Source of the DNA: Elysia crispata
Lineage: Eukaryota > Mollusca > Gastropoda > Plakobranchidae
Direction: 5' to 3'
NCBI GenBank assembly: GCA_033675545.1
Contig: JAWDGP010006562.1
Location: 1,061,001 to 1,125,000, forward strand
DNA length: 64,000 bases
Made by a program: the position numbers and the translations under genes
The notes under the pieces: generated by a model
Told to the model about the DNA's origin: nothing
What the model saw: the letters and a program-made list of their open reading frames with translations, nothing else
Databases searched by the model: none
Shown: positions 24,030 through 37,368 of the stretch, piece after piece
Position numbering within the stretch: position 1 is the stretch's first letter
Layout of the letters: each line of letters starts with the position of its first letter

Positions 24030-24275
24030 AGTTTCAAATTTAGATCTTCAGGAGGCAAACCACTGGGTTAATTATAAGTAAGAATTATAAGAGCTAGAAT
24101 TTTAGGTAGTCCTCAGCAGTGGTTAGGATAAGGCTTCAACCAGTTTAAGTGAAAATGACCGAAAATCCATGAATTGGTGGGGTATAGACGCTTCGGCACC
24201 AATTACCTTGAACTCTAAGAGTACATAGCTTTTACCAGTACGCCACTACGCTCCCTAAAGAGAGGGGTTCATGGC
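24030..24275 (-). repeat. tRNA-derived SINE family A, full copy
   Basis: Read on the - strand it starts gggagcgtagtggcgtactg, a tRNA-like head with the A-box word tagtggcgtactgg. It continues through 'gtgccgaagcgtctatac' and 'tcggtcattttcactta' to 'aattctagctcttataat', 'accc agtggtttgcctcc' and a short (TAG)n tail. Partial copies lie at 25385-25470 and 38170-38545, where the B-box word ggttctaatcc is better kept. Confidence 0.8.
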
Positions 24276-25380
24276 TAAAGTATTTACTAAGTAACTAAGC
24301 CTCCCTGTGTGACTTGCAATCTTGATTGGGAAAGCCCAAATCGCACCAAAGACAACCATTGAATACGAAAGCACCATACTTGTAGGTGTTGAAACAGAAA
24401 AATTCAAAATGAGTCTACCCCTTTGATTTGAATTGCATTTTGTTCCCTTTAATGAATAAAGAAGTTATCAATTTAAATTTTGTAAATAGGACAATAAATA
24501 ACAATTTTATGCTGATTTTAAAATTAAGGATCCGCGCAATGCGCATAAAACGCGCACGGACCATGTTTTGGGCTTGATTTTTTTTTTTAAACGATAACAG
24601 CCACGGCAAAAACATTCAAATTTTCCAACACCCAGTCACACCTTTTATCTGAGAAAGAAAAACCACAGACATCACTTAAACACTTAGCTTCATATAAAGA
24701 GATAAAAATGACCAAAAAAAAAACAAAAAAAAAAAAAAACTTTTTGACCATTTAACAATTTTATGCAATTAATTCAATTTTCATCAAAATTACACAAAAA
24801 GTTAAAATATGTAACCCAAAAAAATTTCTATACTAGCAGAATGTGATATTGACGATAGCTGTAATTTTTTAAAAAGCTCTAGAATGTCAAATAAACTTTT
24901 AATTGAATGACAAAAGATGGTTCAAATAGAAAAATGGCTATTTTCCCAAAAGTTTACCAATTTGCTAGTGTACGCAGGCAGTTGGATTTTTAAAAATTCA
25001 TATGAAATCACCAAGCATGTTAGAAAGATATATTATATACCAAATTAAAGCTTATCTTTCCATCTTTCCATTTAACAGGGTTTAAATAAAATAAAACAAG
25101 TATTACAATTTACATTGCATTACATTACTATATATTAAATTCAACTTATTTTCAAACCAAAATTGATAACCTTTGGCATTTGAGATAAAATAAATGTACA
25201 TAAAATCAACCAAACATGTCAGGAAGACATATCATATGTCAAAAGAAATGCTATTTTTCTGGCTTTACATTTAAATGGATAAAATGAAATAGAATAATAA
25301 TATATTAATAAGTATGAATGTCAAGTATTACTTGCCTTTGGACGCACACATATTTAGGACGAACGATGATATAATTATGT
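24275..25380. other. No gene recognised
   Basis: Very AT-rich spacer. A-runs near 24714-24740. No exon-like frame seen on either strand. Confidence 0.6.
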
Positions 25381-25384
25381 ATTC

Positions 25385-25470
25385 CTCAAATATAAAGTGG
25401 TTTCAAATTTAGATCTAGCGGAGGCAAACCACTGGGTTAATTATAAGTTAGAATTATAAAAGCTAGAATA
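25385..25470 (-). repeat. SINE family A tail fragment
   Basis: Shares 'tttcaaatttagatct', 'ggaggcaaaccactgggtta' and 'attataag' with 24030-24110, nearly identical for about 75 bases. Confidence 0.85.
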
Positions 25471-25479
25471 TATTTGAGA

Positions 25480-25664
25480 CATACATATATTGTTATAGTT
25501 CATCCTAGATGACTGGTTAGGTGCCTGATCTTGTCTCGGGAAGGCGATGGGTGCCGTATCGAGGTGCAGGTTCGATCCCTGTCCATTCCATTTATCCTTA
25601 TTTATCGGCATCGAGCCTAGATCTAGGTTTGTGGTTGATTTCTCTCTCTCTCTCTCTCTCTCAC
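25480..25664 (+). repeat. tRNA-derived SINE family B
   Basis: The + strand head has an A-box-like tggttaggtgcctga and, 60 bases on, a B-box-like caggttcgatccctgt, the spacing of a tRNA promoter. A CA-rich body and a (TC)n tail follow. It lacks a complete cloverleaf and CCA-adjacent stem, so it is a SINE and not a tRNA gene. Confidence 0.65.
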
Positions 25665-25711
25665 TCATCATTTGATACGCAACGCATCCACTGCAGCTGC
25701 TCTTTCCAGTC

Positions 25712-25712
<1 letters not shown>

Positions 25713-25775
<63 letters not shown>

Positions 25776-25793
25776 GTTGTTGTTGTTGTTGTT
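25713..25793. repeat. (TTA)n then (TTG)n microsatellite
   Basis: About 20 TTA units running into six TTG units. Confidence 0.96.
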
Positions 25794-26646
25794 TTCTGTT
25801 CTTGCATTGGTTTAGTTGCAAAAGGTATATATCACCGGTTCGCTGCAATTTAGTGTGCAAGTGCAAGCACATCTAGGCATCCGTAAGTCTATTTTTTTTT
25901 TTACCTCGCTCGCGGCGAAACATCTCGCCCCCACAAACAGAGTCAGGGTTTTACTTTTACTTAGTTCTAGCATCATTGGTCCTTTCCTTACAATGGCGAA
26001 CAGAATTTCAAGATCTTAAAATAGATACATTCAATAAGAGGCCTGTGTCAACAAGATACATGGTATTTTAAGAGCATTTAAATAGGCTCAATCCATAACT
26101 TTAAAAAAAAAAAAATTGACCACATTTGAGACTGATAGTGATATTGATAGTTCAAAGTTAAGTAAAACTGTATTAGTAGTGGTTTTCATGAAGATAACTT
26201 GTAAAGAAATCGGAGTTGGCTTTTAAGATGTTTTGACTCATTCAACTCTGCGATAACATTTCTTAATCTTTTTTGTAAGGCAGAAAAGTGTGAGAATTTA
26301 AAATACTACAGTATTTTGTAGCCGTTTGCTGGTGCTGTTAAATTAGTATTAGCTTTTTTTTATTTTATCCCATTTTGCTAAAATTTGGCCGTGTTCAGCT
26401 TTAGCCTTTCCTCAAGCCTTTTTCTGCCATTAATTTTCGCTGCGGGATAAAAAGCTTGCAACCAGTTCAATCCTAATAAGTATTATTGACTCTAGCGTAG
26501 CCTATCATTTTTAAATGTACACTAATATCATAATTATCTTGCCACAGGACTCTCTACACAACTGAAGAATTCAGTTTGATGAAGGACTTAAGTACTTCTA
26601 GTTGAAAAGCATAAACGTATATTTGCCCGTGAATATTACTGTGAAA

Positions 26647-26805
26647 ATGGCTGGAAACAATAGCACGTTTATAAAATTTTTTCAGCCTTTCTTTGTGGAT
26701 ATGGGACTAGATCTATCTGAATGGGCACCGAACCATTCAAATAATGAATGTGAAGAGTTAAGCCGAACTAGACCAGAACCCATGTGTAATGTTATTGTTA
26801 ATTAA
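26647..26805 (+). CDS. Unidentified short open frame (52 aa)
   Basis: ATG at 26647 in a good start context (gaaaATGgct) opens MAGNNSTFIKFFQPFFVD and ends with TAA at 26803-26805. An AATAAA follows at about 26815, and a possible acceptor (gccacag) lies upstream at about 26547. Two N-x-S/T sequons are present. I recognise no family. It could be the 3' exon of an unknown transcript or chance. Confidence 0.2.
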   Translation: MAGNNSTFIKFFQPFFVDMGLDLSEWAPNHSNNECEELSRTRPEPMCNVIVN

Positions 26806-27893
26806 CTGTCTGTTTAATAAAGCCCGATCGAGATACGTCGCCACCTGGCGGTTGCAACGCGCGATATTGTTAGTAATGTTACTACTAGTACTAACTTTAG
26901 AGTCTACCAATGAACAATCCTGGTGACTCGAACAGTAGTAAATAGTTTTGTATGTCGTCCTAGAACTAGACAAATTTTTAGACCAGTGATTCGTTAGGCC
27001 CTTTGCTGTTAGCTGGCTTGTTAGTAAGCCTGTTTCATTCTTAGGTTTGTATTCAGTGTACTATTTTTGCCAGTGAATTATTTTATATCTTTCACTTTTT
27101 ATAGTTATGTAAATGGAGAAACATTTTAAATTTGGATCTCAGCTTTATTTTTTTTGTTTGTTGCATCATTTTTTCTTTGAGTGGCCACAGTGTGCAAGCA
27201 ACACTTTCAATTGACGGACGCAACCTGTCAACGGTACTATAACAATTTAAATTACTGTCGACACCCCTACCCTTTAGGATTCAATTTAGTTTTGATGACA
27301 GTTTTCAATTCGATGAACCTGAATTCAGATTAAAAAAAATTTATTGTACACCCTTTAAAAAATTTGAACAGAAAATAATGTATGGAAACAAACAACAAAC
27401 TCAGACTGTGTTTCAAAACTACCTTTTATATCAGGCAAATCCTATGGAGACGCAAATGACTCAATGAGTTAAAATACCTCACAACACTTTTAACAATTCT
27501 AAATACACGTAATTAAAACTAATGCAAGATTAAAAGAAAACACACACACACACACAAAGCAACAAACCACAAAAACCAAACGAAAAACTTTTAAATGAAA
27601 AAAACAACAACAAACAAACAAATATTTTAATCTGTATAAAATGCTTTCAAAAAATATATCCATAGTTAAAAATCTGTTCAAAACAAATAATAACTGTAAC
27701 ATTTTAAGATTAATTGCTATAAAGGTAATCTCATATCTATATTAAAAAGTTGTTTTTTTTTTTGACGAGAATGTACCATCAATATCATGAAAATGGAACA
27801 TATATAGAGAATAAAAAAAAATGTTTGCTGCAACCTCTATCAAATTCATAAATCAGAAATTGACTTGCAAAGTTGTTATACGCTCACATATAG

Positions 27894-27894
<1 letters not shown>

Positions 27895-27963
<69 letters not shown>

Positions 27964-27990
27964 GCAACGACAACAAGAACAAGAACAAGT
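27895..27990. repeat. (CAA)n microsatellite
   Basis: About 22 ACA/CAA units with interruptions at the 3' end. The Gln-rich or Val-rich frames over it are artefacts. Confidence 0.95.
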
Positions 27991-28389
27991 AGAAGAACAA
28001 AAAAAAAAAAAAAATAAAATAAAATAGGAAAAAATACGTTATGCTCCAGGAGATTTTTTAAAGAATCTGATTGTAAATGTTGGCAGCCTTTTTCTTCTAA
28101 TGTATCTAACTGTGGATTGTGGAGAACTGCAGTTTTCAACGAAGTACCCTGGGTCATCTTTGGGGTCACCTCTAGTTATAACGAGACACATAAAGTGCAT
28201 GTTGATTGCAGCTTTCAATAGGAGACATGAATACGGGAATTCATCAATTTTGTAACAACGCACTCTTGGCGTATTTGATAAGTTGTAAATAATTATTAGA
28301 GTGCATTCTAATTATCCTCCTACTCCATTCCATCGTGCGCATGACTGTGAGAAGCAAACTAAAGGCCATTTTGAAATACTGCAACCTAT

Positions 28390-28395
28390 TTTATT
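28390..28395 (-). promoter_or_regulatory. CFAP61: Candidate poly(A) signal of CFAP61
   Basis: AATAAA on the - strand, 230 bases after the CFAP61 stop codon. It was the best placed of the ones I noticed. Confidence 0.35.
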
Positions 28396-28626
28396 TTCTT
28401 TCATTAATCTCAAACATTACAAAATAATCTAGGAATCTGTTTAAAATGTTTGTGGAGATAAAGAGTTTCAAATATTGCAAGAACATGTTCTGTCTTTTTT
28501 AATCTACAGAAAAAAAATATATATATAGAAATAGAAAACGTGGGTTCAGATTTGTCTTGGGTAGCATCCACTAATTTCCAAAACAAATTCCATGTTCACC
28601 TATGAAATCAGATATTGGTAAGTAAT

Positions 28627-28767
28627 TTAGACCATGCCCGGTTTGGCATACATAGGCAGATGATAATGGTTATAGCTGATAAAATTGAGCAGACGCGTCT
28701 CAACGGCACGCTTTGCGCCTGTCGATACGTAGGCCATCAGAAGTTCCTTCCTCTGTTGCTCGCTCAG
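28627..28767 (-). CDS. CFAP61: CFAP61, terminal exon
   Basis: A 141-base exon after acceptor atttcag, phase 0, ending TAA. It encodes LSEQQRKELLMAYVSTGAKR, AVETRLLNFISYNHYHLP and MYAKPGMV. The end motif YNHYHLPMYAxPGxV is the known C-terminus of CFAP61. CFAP61 works in motile cilia and flagella at the base of radial spoke 3, with CFAP91 and CFAP251. The exon joins the upstream exon (32884-32943) in phase. Confidence 0.92.
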   Translation of the reverse strand: MSEQQRKELLMAYVSTGAKRAVETRLLNFISYNHYHLPMYAKPGMV

Positions 28768-31700
28768 CTGAAATAAAATGGTAAAGTGATTTAGTTGAGA
28801 GTTATACATGTATTGATCTTATTCTTAATTAAAAATGCATCAGACAAACCCGACAAACCTTCGCCGTAAGTCTCAATAAAAGAAATGTAAAGTACAATTC
28901 TGATCTAAAAGATGCGGACAATCTTGGACTGCTGAAATTTAATTTGTATGATATCAATGTTCACAATAGAGTAATTTCAGGCCTTTCCTGCAAATCATAT
29001 AGGCTCCTGAGGGACAAAGCTGAACAAAAAATGGACATCTAAGATGACGAAGTTTCCCGGAATAGCTTTCTGTATGAGGGTCAATGTTGTGCCAGGACAA
29101 TAGAGTCTGTAGCTTTCATTCTTTAATCCATCAACGCTCCTGTAGAGAATTATTTTTTTTTTCTAATGAAAATAAGTACAGCACCCACTACTTCAAAGGA
29201 AGAAAAGGCCATTATCTCAATTTCCCTTAACTACACTTAATTAATCACTGGAAGCAATCAAAATATATCAACCCTCAACAGCGCAAGAGAAAAGTTTTAT
29301 CCAGTAACGACACTTCTACTCTGACTGGCTGCGCTGGAAACGTGAAGGCAGTATTATTGTCTATTGTCTCAACCCACCCTTACTGTCATGTGCTATGAGT
29401 CAAAACTCACTTTACACTCTATTTGCCAAATTTTATGTCGGGGAATAATTTGAGCCCCACTCAATTGTCGTCACTTTTTCTTTTTCGCCTGTAAAGAAAC
29501 ACTTGCCTCACTTCGACTAAAACTTGTAAAAGGATAATTGTTTTGACAGTCACAATACATTCTTTCATAAAATAGCAACTAAATAAAACAGCATTTTTTT
29601 TTTGGTACCGTTCTTCAACAAGTAACTGAAACTCAAAGTTCTTTTTCAAGGTTCACCCACCAAGACGGCTTTCTGAATTGAGGAAGAGCAGCTATTGGAA
29701 CATAGAGTCTTTCTAGTATACATACTGACAAGATCTTAACTGCCTATAGCCGAATACCCAATTAAGACCTGAATGAGGAGTAGATTATTAGATATATAAT
29801 GTGTTTCAAGAACCTTACCCAAAGATTCAATATCGTACCTGACCGAGCCAGGAATTTACCCCTGGATCTCCTGTTCCGAAAGCTGAGAGACAGCATTAAA
29901 ATAATCATAACGCATTCTAAGCAGCTGTGAATAATTTTATTTCTTTCTGCACATCCATTTAGCAAAATTATGATAATTAGAACATCGGATTTTTATCTCA
30001 ACTGGACAGAAAAATTCATCACATTTATCAAAAGTCAGCCTATACACTGCCGCAGAGTAAGTTTAAGGCCTTGGCTCGCGTTTGATACGCCCAACAGTCC
30101 TGAGCTCACCGTATTGTGGACGGAATATATCAAAGAACAAACGAAAAAAATGAACCAATGTAATCTTTAAAATGAAGCTCTGCAATGAAAGGCTTATGCA
30201 ATAGATGATTAAATTTAAATAACTCTCTCTATATATCTGTATGCCTCTAACTCTGTCTCTGTCTCTCATTCACTTGCTGATTTTTCTCTCTTCCATCATT
30301 GGGCGCATTACATTTAAAAGGTTATATCTTTTAATAGAAATATCGCTCCGTTTTGTTTAAAATTTGAAAAAAAAAGTTTGAAATTAGCCTTTGAAATTTC
30401 TTTATATAGGCAAAAGGAGGTGATAAATGGTGATAGTTACATTTTATATAAAAGTGCCCCAATGGCCACTTAAGAGCTAAAACAATTTTGAAGAAATAAT
30501 TAAAAAAAAACTTTCCAATTTTTATCACTCTCTTTAAAAAAACAACAACAAAAAAACTTGTTAAATTCATAAGCTTGCAAACAAACTGTATTAAAAAAAA
30601 ACCCAAACAAAACCCATTACTCTCTCACTATTATTTCTATGCATTATGATTACATAATGGTCATGTTAAAGGTCAGAGTTTCTCCTTTGAAACATATCAG
30701 ATTACCCCATCTAGAGCTTGTGGCAGCTCTCTTAAGCGCGACAAGAGACAACTGAAACATGGAAAGACATGGACAGAACAATGCTTGAGGAATTTAGCCC
30801 TGACGACACATTTAATGCAGATGAGACGAGCCTATTTTTCAAATGTTTACCCGATCGCACGTTGGCTTTGAAGGAAAAAAAGGCACTGGCGTAAAGGTCC
30901 CCAAGGAGCGAATAACTTTACTTGTTGCTGCCAATATGAGCGGCACAGAGAAATTACCTCTCATCATCATTGGAAAATTTAAGAAACCAAGATGTCTGAA
31001 GAACATTAAAACACTGCTCACAGAATACAAGGCAAATTCCAAGGCATGGATGGCAGGGTCAATTTTCGAAGACTGTGTCAGGAAGCTGGACAGGTAGAAC
31101 TGAAAGGTCGCAGCATTGCCCTTGTAATTAATAATTATCCTGAACATCCTGCGATTGAAAGCAATAACTTTGGTGTTCCTCCCGCCAAACACCACTAGCG
31201 TGCTACAGCCATGCGACCAGGGAATCATTCAAGCATTAAAAATGCATTATAGGAAACGCGTTTTAAAGAAAGTGATCGCTGCGATAGAGACAGAGAAAAC
31301 TCCTGACTCTGTGATCAAAGACAGCTGCTTGAGATGACGTCAGTCAGCAGACCATCGCAAACTGTTTCAGACATGCTGGTTTCAAAACCAATCTACAAGC
31401 TGCAGAAACAACAAACAGCGAACTGTCACTAGTGTCAGAGCTTCAAGTCGACCTCAACAAGGAGCATGACGAAATAAAAAAGATGTCCAAATTCTCAGAA
31501 ACATCACAGGAGGGATTCACGACAGTTGAGGATTATGTGAATGTAGGCACAGATCTAATAACAACTGCACCTCTCACTGATGAGGAAATTGTGGCCTCTG
31601 TGCAACCAACAGGCTCAGGCAATGCTTCAGACGATGAGGAAGAGGCAGATGAAACGACATGTGTACCAAATGTCCTAAAAACCAGTGCAGTGCAAGCCGT

Positions 31701-32883
31701 TGCCTGCTTGAGAAACTTTGTTCTTCAGCTTCAGCACATCACCGGCCTTGAAAATTTTGTTGAGGACATTGCCACAAGTAGTCGCAGACAGTGAACAATA
31801 ACAGAATTCTTCACCTAAAATTGATAGGCCCCTCCCACCTAATATATGTAACTTGTCCTGTCAACAGTAAAGTGTATTGTACTGGTACTCAAAATTATTT
31901 TCTTTAATAAAGAAGAAAAACCTACTTAAAGTTACATTGGGACAGGGAATGATAGTACCTTTTGACGGGGGGCATAGACTGCAGTCACTGGTTCTCACCT
32001 GTCCTTGTAAATTAATTGAAAAAAAAAAAACCAAAAAAGAACAAAGAAACAACTGAAAATAAATTTGCTTGTTTTTATAGTACAGGTCACGCCCGATAGA
32101 CATCTAATCAAGGGAAGCAACCTGTGTTATCGTTTAAATATTCTGAGTTAAGTCCCATTTCTGCAATTTTTGTTTTTCTTCTTTACAAATCAGTTGCTTT
32201 TAACGATTCTGCTTTAACAGCACCCTAGTATAACATTAACAGCACCACGAAAAAAGTCCCATTTGTGTATTCACAATAAAAATAAATCCAAATAGAACTG
32301 TTTTTTTTTAGAGACACTGCATATGGAGATACAAACTCAAATCTTCTAGACCAGAAGACAATAATCAACTTCGCGAATTCGGTTCCAAACAAATGCAAAA
32401 GAAATAAAGATGAAACAAAGCTTTATCTATTGATATAAATGGATGCTAAGAGCAAATAATCTATAGAACATTGGTTGAAACGATTTACTTATGTATCTTC
32501 CAAACCAAAAAATTGCGATCTCAGCAGTAAAATTTGCGGATCTATTGATGGCCTCTCAAAATTCCAACCATCCATATCGGAGACTGTCGATAAAATTTTG
32601 CATCTAAAAGTGCAAACACAATGTTTTCGTCTACCTCCCGTGCATTTAACAAACTCTAATGTACTGATCTTTCAGCGCCTTCAATAATTATATTCAGAAA
32701 AAGAAAAAAAAAGAATCGTGCACCTTCCAGGTCGTTTTGTTTTGATGCACTACGGAAAGTATTAACATAATTTTATATATTTTCTCAACCTGTTGGTTGC
32801 ATGTGATTTGAGAGTAATTCTTAAAAACTGCAGAGATATTTTTGGCCCAGAGAATCAACTTTTTATTAATTTAAAAGACTCAC
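28768..32883 (-). other. CFAP61: CFAP61 last intron, 4.1 kb, containing a Tigger transposon
   Basis: Donor gtgagt at the 32.88 kb end, acceptor atttcag at the 28.77 kb end. Besides the transposon at 30.7-31.8 kb it is AT-rich, with A-runs at 32023 and 30541-30555 and nothing else recognised. Confidence 0.8.
30725..31818 (+). mobile_element. Dead Tigger/pogo-type DDE transposase fragment
   Basis: Three + strand frames in order. First, 'FSPDDTFNADETSLFFKCLP' (catalytic D at about 30820) continues after a frameshift in an A-run as KVPKERITLLVAANMSGTEK and PRCLKNIKTLL, up to 31097. Next comes VFLPPNTTSVLQPCDQGII (D at about 31214). Finally an acidic C-terminal part (31432-31794) ends in a TITEFFT-like tail after a TGA. 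The second catalytic Asp position reads VINNYPEHP, so it is Asn. The DNA-binding N-terminus is missing and the terminal inverted repeats were not found. Confidence 0.88.
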
Positions 32884-32943
32884 CCCTGTTTCCTCATCTA
32901 CAAGTTGACGCGATATGTCCTCCAACGTGGCTTCTTTGTCTTT
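32884..32943 (-). CDS. CFAP61: CFAP61, 60-base exon
   Basis: Acceptor tttacag, donor gtgagt, phase 0 at both ends. It encodes KDKEATLEDISRQLVDEETG, an acidic linker of 20 residues. This segment differs in length among CFAP61 proteins, so the assignment rests mainly on position and phase between two well-conserved exons. Confidence 0.8.
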
Positions 32944-33190
32944 CTGTAAATTATAAGGAAACGAATTATTTCCAAATTTCATTTAAAATCATGTATCATA
33001 AATTATGCTCAATTGAAATATACATGATCAGAGGTTGATGTGAAAATATTTAGCAATCATAGTCCAAGAAAGTATCGGGCCTGTGATTGTCTGGCAATTC
33101 ATTTCCACTGGCATAAATTATTATCCACCCAATCCACCATCGCACCTTTATTGTTTCATTAGTCCGTCTTTATGTGTCTATCTGTCTACC

Positions 33191-33233
<43 letters not shown>

Positions 33234-33260
33234 TCTCTCTCTCTCTTTCTATCTTCTCTT

Positions 33261-33312
<52 letters not shown>

Positions 33313-33367
33313 CATATAATCTAACAATTACTGACAGTACACGCGATTCTTTTATAAAACCTCTTAC
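32944..33367 (-). other. CFAP61: CFAP61 intron with (TC)n and (TA)n
   Basis: A 424-base intron containing (TC)n at about 33197-33250 and (TA)n at about 33262-33310. Confidence 0.85.
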
Positions 33368-33512
33368 CGGGCTAGTGATAAGAAGCTCCCTGATTTCATC
33401 GCGTAAGTCGGCGAAGCGATCATGGAAGATGGCGGCTGCCCAGGGCTCAGCCAAATATCTAGAAGGAGTTACGATAGGGCGACAAATTATAGGACCACTA
33501 AACTGGTAGGTG
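33368..33512 (-). CDS. CFAP61: CFAP61, exon with EPWxxAIFHDRF
   Basis: Acceptor caatgcag|C, donor CCG|gtaagagg. It starts with one base of a split codon and ends in phase 0. It encodes TYQFSGPIICRPIVTPSRYL then AEPWAAAIFHDRFADLRD and EIRELLITSP. EPW-AIFHDRF-DLR is the conserved block of the CFAP61 C-terminal region. A later AG (...accag|TTT) would also leave an open frame but breaks the phase with the upstream exon, so I chose the earlier one. Confidence 0.9.
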
Positions 33513-36500
33513 CTGCATTGCACTTGTTTTCGCCCAGCAAAATATTTATTACGCCATGTATTTTAAAGATAGTAAGATAGGAATACAACGAAAACTGTAA
33601 ATTATTATTCTTTGTACTGGATATCAGAAACAGAACACAGGGGCAACTCTTTTTAAAGACAAAAACATGACAACTTTTGTTTTTGAAACCAATGCACAGT
33701 GCAAATTCGATGGGCTTTAGCGGTTTCAGTATTGTTAGTTTGTTACTACGTTTAAGCCATCTTGCATTATTTCAGCATGCAACATGGGTTGAAAGTAGTG
33801 ACAATAGTGACATCAACATTCTAATCCACAAAATAGCTAATGACATAATATTAAATCGTCCCATTGCTGAGATGTCATTGTAACTTTATAAAAATGAACA
33901 CAGGCAGAAGAAAAAAAAGACAAAAATAATTTGAAAAAACACCAACACCAACAACGCACCTTATAAAAGAGAAAAAGAGAAAACAAAAACAAACAAACAG
34001 TACAACAGTTGTCGTTAGCACGACAGCAACATGAAGTAAGAATTTTTTTATGTTTGAGGTCTGTTCCAAAAGTAATACTTAAGTGCCGTGAAATCAAATT
34101 TCATTTGGATCGGATTGAAACACACGAACGAGTTTCATACATCTCGCAACTTCTCAATGTAGTCCCTATTGTGATCAATGCATTCTTTTTTTTTTTGCCA
34201 GCGAAAGGCTAGAGAATGAATCCCATGAATCTAACGCTAGCGATGAAAACAAGCTCCTCGTTTCTTCATAAGGTTATTTATTTTTTAAAACTTGTTGCCC
34301 CCTACATGGAACTTCAGGGGCCTACAAATGATAGTTGGAGCAAAATCAGAACTATGTTTTAAGTAAAGCAAAACCTGTTATCGAAAGCATTAAAGCCAAT
34401 CCAAAGGGTTTACTTACAAGCGACGGACAGCTTATTTTTTTAGTCAATTTCAATACACTCATGAACATCAAAGATACACTGTCGTTCAGGCAAAATTTTC
34501 TGCAAAATGACCTTCCCCAGAATACAATAGTAATAATCGTGCTTTAAACATTTTTGTCACAGGGGACAACTGGTGTTCCAAAGGCTGAGGTGCTGCTTTG
34601 GTTCATGTGCACCAACTTTTTATAAGGCATGATCAACTTTTGAAGGAAGCTTTCACATCTAACTAAAACTAGCTACTGTATTGAAGTATTGCTGACACCG
34701 TTTGCCCACAATTATCATCTCTGAACCAGTTCAGAACTTTGAATGATGTGTTTTTGCCTTCTGAATCCTTGAATTAGCTCCTTCAGAAACCATCCGATCG
34801 AAACCTCCCTATATTCCTATTCTTCATGGATTATCGTATAGGCTGTGTTTGTTGCACACGTATAAAGTTCGCCCTTTTTTTTTTTTTTTTTTTTTTTTTA
34901 ATTTCCGCCTGAGCGGATCTTTATCGTCGACATTATTCAATTTTATTGGCGCGTCTTGCAAGAGAGTAGAAATACCAACGACACATTTGACTTTGCTCGT
35001 GCCTTCTGTCCGTTGGTTGGAGAAAGTAAACCTAGAATTTAAGACCAATTTTAAACTTTTTTTTTTCCACAGCCCTTTGTACAGTGAAAAAAGATCAGGA
35101 AAACAATAATCAGGAATTAAAATTTCCTAAATCACACTTTTGTAAAACACACACACACACACACACTGAAACGCACAGATTCAAGAAAGGGCAAACATCT
35201 TGAGTAGGCAAACACGTCAACAAAATATATTTAAAAAAAAATTGATTTACTGCATAATATCCCTTCCTCCGTATGACAAGTTAAGATACCCTTCTAGTTT
35301 ATATGGACAACTTTCTTGATTAATATTTCACCTTGAATTAAAAAAAAAAAACCAAACAAACCAAAACAATAACTACAAAAAAAACAACAACAAACAAACC
35401 CAAAAGCACTTTTTTGGCCTTACAAGACGCAAAAAATCGAGGAACTATGAAATTAGACGTAATAAAAACTAATATTACGGCCTGAAATTGAAGTTTATCC
35501 GCTACAGACTGAAGCCTTATAAGATTGCTCAAATTATCATGTTTTATTACACATTAAATAAAAATCACCTTAACAAAAATGAGGCATCCAAAAATCCTCT
35601 CTATATAAGTGTTTGGATAGTAACGAATAAGAATACATTTGATGTGAATTTTTTTCTGTGTAGATTAAGATCTACTTTGTCTGAATAATGCAAAGGCAGT
35701 GATATTTGAGCAGTTTGCTTGAAATATCTAGTGCTTGGTCCAGAGACTTATATTATCGTCTTTTATCACAAGCTTTTCAATCCTAACAAACATGAGCACC
35801 AGAGAGTATAAAACCATTTTATGCTACTTATCACATACACTTATCGGGTTCCACCAGATAGGCCTGCATAAGTTATCTTGCATTAGGCATTAATCAGCAT
35901 CGCCAATACAGTCAATTCCTGACCAATCCAGTGAATTGATGGAATGAGAACAAAAATCTATATTCAAATAAAAACCTATCATCTAATTTTAGAATTTATA
36001 GAGAGTGAAATTTATAGGAGAGTAAAGCTACCTGAAAGGGACACATATTCTCACAATTTATTAAAAATCATTGAAGCATTACAGAAAGAATTTTGTTTCC
36101 ATAATTTGAAATCCCTAAGTTTTATGGCTTATATGTAAAATACAAAATACTCACAATTTCCATTAAAATGTTTATTTTAAAAAAATTAAATAAGAGTTCT
36201 ATATTTTAAGAAAATTTTGAAAAAAAAATACCAACAAAAACCAAACAAACGAAGCACACACTCACATCCATAAACACAAACGGATCACTGAAGCTTGAGA
36301 AATGAGAAATGAACTACTTAACCGTCTACATGGGGATATTACTAAAACGCTCCTAGGTAAGTTCTCTATTGATGTTGGTGCGCTTAAAAGCGAGTACGAT
36401 GAATGCTGTTGCTGTTTCCAGTGTCTACTCCCCGTATAAGACTCTGAGATGTGATATAGGTTACGTAAAACAACTTTGAATATTATTTTGATTATTTGAA

Positions 36501-37201
36501 CTTTCTACGTGGCATGGATTTAAATTAATTTTCTTACAGTTTAAAATTATGGTAACGCCAGTCCTTACCATCACAAAGCAAAACGATTCTAGAACCGTCC
36601 GCTCATAAAGCGTATCTATTTATATATTCAGGACAAAATGATGAGAACATAATTATATTAGAAACCTTCCTCATCATAGATAGAATAGAATTTATATAAG
36701 CGTTTCATAATATACATCTAGATCGTAATCTAATCAGAATGTTCCAAGGAAATTTTTGCAATTCAGACACCAAAGTCAAAACCACAAGCACCGAGGTCTA
36801 CTTAATCTAAAAAAAAACAGTAAAACTTGAAGATTGTCCTAAGGTTAAAAAGATAGATTGCTTTAAAGCATATAAATTTAAGAGTCAGCAGGAATTTTTA
36901 AATGATTTAGCAATCTAGATATACAAATATGAAAATAGTACCAAAGTTTGGTAATGTTCTCTACAAAATATTCCATATGAGCAATAGAGTTTCCTCATTT
37001 GCTGATCCCATAACACAATAAGAAATATCAACATATACAGTTTCAGAAACATCCGGTGCATGCTGAGAGCTTACCGGTGCCCGATACAGGGAGAGTGAAA
37101 GAGACAGAGAGTGATAGATAAAGTAAATAATGAGAAAGAGGAAAAGAGAGGGAAAAAGAGGGAAAGACAGGGAGAGACTTCAAACAAAGATAGAGAGTCA
37201 A

Positions 37202-37368
<167 letters not shown>

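Larger units (their letters stand above)
26820..28626. other. Spacer between the two convergent genes; CFAP61 3' flank
   Basis: No recognised gene. Contains a (CAA)n array and, on the - strand, an unidentified 74-residue frame (28263-28039, MRCYKIDEFPYSCLLLKAAI...) with no match I can name. Candidate CFAP61 poly(A) signals on the - strand include one at 28390-28395. Confidence 0.5.

Noticed and set aside
25490..25580. Possible tRNA gene (A-box and B-box words)
   Set aside because: The acceptor stem does not pair, and a SINE-like body and (TC)n tail follow, so it is listed as a SINE.
33415..33440. aagatggcggc, a YY1-like promoter word on the + strand
   Set aside because: It lies inside a conserved CFAP61 coding exon, which explains the sequence.
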